Source of the DNA: Methanomicrobiaceae archaeon
GTDB lineage: Archaea; Halobacteriota; Methanomicrobia; Methanomicrobiales; Methanomicrobiaceae
DNA: 64,000 nucleotides
Direction of reading: 5' to 3'
Assembly: GCA_029762625.1 (NCBI GenBank)
Contig: JARVGI010000001.1
Coordinates: 248,001-312,000, forward strand
In this document: one piece after another, positions 62,456 through 64,000 of the stretch
Layout: every line of letters begins with the position of its first letter
Position numbering within the stretch: the first letter of the stretch is position 1
Notes under the pieces: generated by a model
Databases searched by the model: none
Told to the model about the DNA's origin: nothing
What the model saw: the letters and a program-made list of their open reading frames with translations, nothing else
Translations under genes and position numbers: made by a program

Positions 62456-64000
62456 TCATTCACTCTCCGCATGCCATGCGCCGCGGTGTTCCAGCATCCA
62501 GCTCTGGCTGTCGAATGCCTCCTCCCCCTCGACGGGCACCACCCGCTCGTAGGTGCCGTCAGGCAGCAGCATCCGTGCGTGCGCCGTGTCCCTGAGATGG
62601 ATGCTGAGAATATCGTGCAGTGCCTCTTTGATGTGGGGGTCACTGACCGGATAGAGTATCTCCACGCGCCGGTCGAGGTTCCGGGGCATCAGGTCCGCGC
62701 TCCCGGAAAGAATGATGGCATCCCCGCCATTGTGGAAGAAGTAGATGCGTGAATGCTCGAGGAACCTGCCCACGATCGAGGTCACCGTGATGCGGTCGCT
62801 GAAGCCGGGGATGCCGGGACGCAGGCAGCATATCCCCCTGACCTGGAGATCGATGTTCACCCCGGCCTGCGACGCCCGGTAGAGCATCCTGATGATTCGC
62901 TGGTCGACGAGGGCGTTCATTTTCATCGCAATATACCCGTCGCCGAATTCTTCCTGCCGGGATATTTCGTGTTCGATCCGCTTGAGGAGATCGTTCCTCA
63001 TCGTGCCCATTTCACCGTGCGAGACCAACAATGTGCGATAATCAGCTTTCCTTGAATATCCTGTGATGGCGTTGAACAGATCGGTCACATCAGCCCCTAT
63101 CCCGGCATCTGCGGTGAAAAGCCCGATGTCTGTATACATCCGGGCCGTAGTTGCATTATAATTGCCCGTGGAGAGGTGGGTGTAGGTGGTGAGACCGTCC
63201 TTCTCCCTGCGCACGACCATGCACATCTTGGCATGCACCTTGAGGCCGACAAGGCCATACACCACGTGTACTCCCTCCCGCTCCAGTGCACGAGCCCAGA
63301 CGATGTTGTTCGCCTCGTCAAACCTCGCTTTGAGTTCCACGAGCACCGCCACCTGCTTGCCTGCCTCACGCGCCTCCATGAGCGCTTTCACGATAGGGGA
63401 ATTCTGGCCCACGCGATAGAGCGTCTGCTTGATGGCAAGTACGTCCGGGTCACGCACTGCCTGCCGGATGAAATTGATCACCGGCGTGAAGCTGTCGTAG
63501 GGATGGTACAGCAGGAAATCGTGCCTCTTTATCGCCGCAAAGATATCTTCGTCCTCCTTATCCAGTCCGTCAGGATAGGAGAGGGGGAACGGGCTGTCCT
63601 TGAGGTCGGGGCGATCGATCCGCATGAGTTCGATGAGATCCGCCATCCCCACCGGGTCGTCCATGGTGTACACCTCCCGCATAGGGATGCCGAGTTTGGA
63701 GGCGATCATCTCCCGCACCCAGTCCGGCATCGAGCAGTTCACCTCCAGCCGGCACGGCGAGCCGATGCGGCGGAGTTCAACACTCTCCTCGATGGCCGTG
63801 ATCAGGTCTGATGCCTCGTCTTCCTCGATCTCGAGGTCTGCGTCCCTGGTGACGCGGAAGGGGTATGCGGCGACCACTTCCAGGCCCGGGAAGAGCATAT
63901 CAAGGTTCGACGTCACGATATCCTCAAGAAAGAGAAAATGGTGCGCTTTTACCTTCTCCACCTCACTCTCTTCGGGTACGAACTCTTCGGGGATCCTGAT
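62456..64000 (-). CDS. ppk1: Polyphosphate kinase 1, C-terminal 515 residues, cut by window edge
   Basis: The frame continues without stop to the right edge (start outside). YPFRVTRDADLEIEEDEA, IKQTLYRVGQNSPIV, VELKARFDEANNI, the autophosphorylated His region VGLKVHAKMCMVVRREK, THLSTGNYNATTARMYTDIGLF, YFFHNGGDAIILSGSADLMPRNLDRRVEILYP in parts, all PPK1. It reversibly makes polyphosphate from ATP. CHAD-phosphoesterase lies 21 bases downstream, in one operon. Confidence 0.97.
   Translation of the reverse strand: MRIPEEFVPEESEVEKVKAHHFLFLEDIVTSNLDMLFPGLEVVAAYPFRVTRDADLEIEEDEASDLITAIEESVELRRIGSPCRLEVNCSMPDWVREMIASKLGIPMREVYTMDDPVGMADLIELMRIDRPDLKDSPFPLSYPDGLDKEDEDIFAAIKRHDFLLYHPYDSFTPVINFIRQAVRDPDVLAIKQTLYRVGQNSPIVKALMEAREAGKQVAVLVELKARFDEANNIVWARALEREGVHVVYGLVGLKVHAKMCMVVRREKDGLTTYTHLSTGNYNATTARMYTDIGLFTADAGIGADVTDLFNAITGYSRKADYRTLLVSHGEMGTMRNDLLKRIEHEISRQEEFGDGYIAMKMNALVDQRIIRMLYRASQAGVNIDLQVRGICCLRPGIPGFSDRITVTSIVGRFLEHSRIYFFHNGGDAIILSGSADLMPRNLDRRVEILYPVSDPHIKEALHDILSIHLRDTAHARMLLPDGTYERVVPVEGEEAFDSQSWMLEHRGAWHAESE

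Noticed and set aside
1-64000. tRNA, rRNA and riboswitch genes
   Set aside because: I looked for T-arm/acceptor patterns and conserved rRNA blocks in the gaps by eye and found none; a covariance-model search would be needed to exclude small RNAs.

Overview
The window looks like a chromosomal segment of a high-GC methanogenic archaeon, most probably of the order Methanomicrobiales (a Methanoculleus- or Methanofollis-like organism; this is inference). The reasons are a coenzyme F390 synthetase, a tungsten aldehyde:ferredoxin oxidoreductase, a methanogen-type ferredoxin:disulfide reductase, archaeal TATA-box promoters 25-35 bases upstream of short-leader or leaderless genes, Shine-Dalgarno sequences complementary to an archaeal 16S tail, and strings of small archaeal membrane and lipoprotein genes. 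I see no rRNA or tRNA gene, CRISPR array, insertion sequence or integrase.

Layout. 1-5,900: start of a cation-efflux pump, a DUF1622 membrane protein, F390 synthetase, two divergent HEAT-repeat proteins, LemA and a DUF2207 membrane protein. 5,900-16,400: AOR, a fasciclin lipoprotein, then an operon of an unrecognised ATPase-like/winged-helix protein, an MscS channel, a glutaredoxin and FDR; a stomatin-like protein, a YbjQ-type protein, and a double-rubredoxin/ThDP-enzyme fusion. 16,400-30,200: secreted proteins, a phosphodiesterase, a broken anion transporter, PsiE, a cation-chloride-type cotransporter, a DEAD-box helicase with YwbE, a GT4 glycosyltransferase, a lone ABC ATPase and two small paralogues. 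30,200-39,800: CopA with YHS domain, a degenerate M23-like protein, MsrB, an MFS exporter, a 2H phosphoesterase, an MBL/rhodanese protein and a DUF255 thioredoxin-fold protein. 39,800-52,800: CBS-regulated Mn pyrophosphatase, a PrsW-UvsE-photolyase group, a decayed mgtE, a MutY-like glycosylase without Fe-S cysteines, a beta-propeller/PEGA protein, small redox proteins and a COG3044-type ATPase.

52,843-64,000 is a coherent phosphate/polyphosphate island: phoU, pstB, a fused pstC-pstA, pstS, a divergent AbrB-PhoU regulator, Ppx/GppA, a CHAD-metallophosphoesterase fusion and PPK1. It would cover phosphate import, its regulation, polyphosphate synthesis, binding and breakdown. This island, the rubredoxin-ThDP fusion and the ATPase-like/MscS/FDR operon are the most interesting parts. 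A second theme is redox and oxygen defence (F390 synthetase, FDR, rubredoxins, MsrB, several thioredoxin folds and flavoproteins). At least four genes are broken (SLC13-type transporter, mgtE, an ABC permease tail and a small conserved ORF at 28,003-28,460); they are either decay or sequencing errors.
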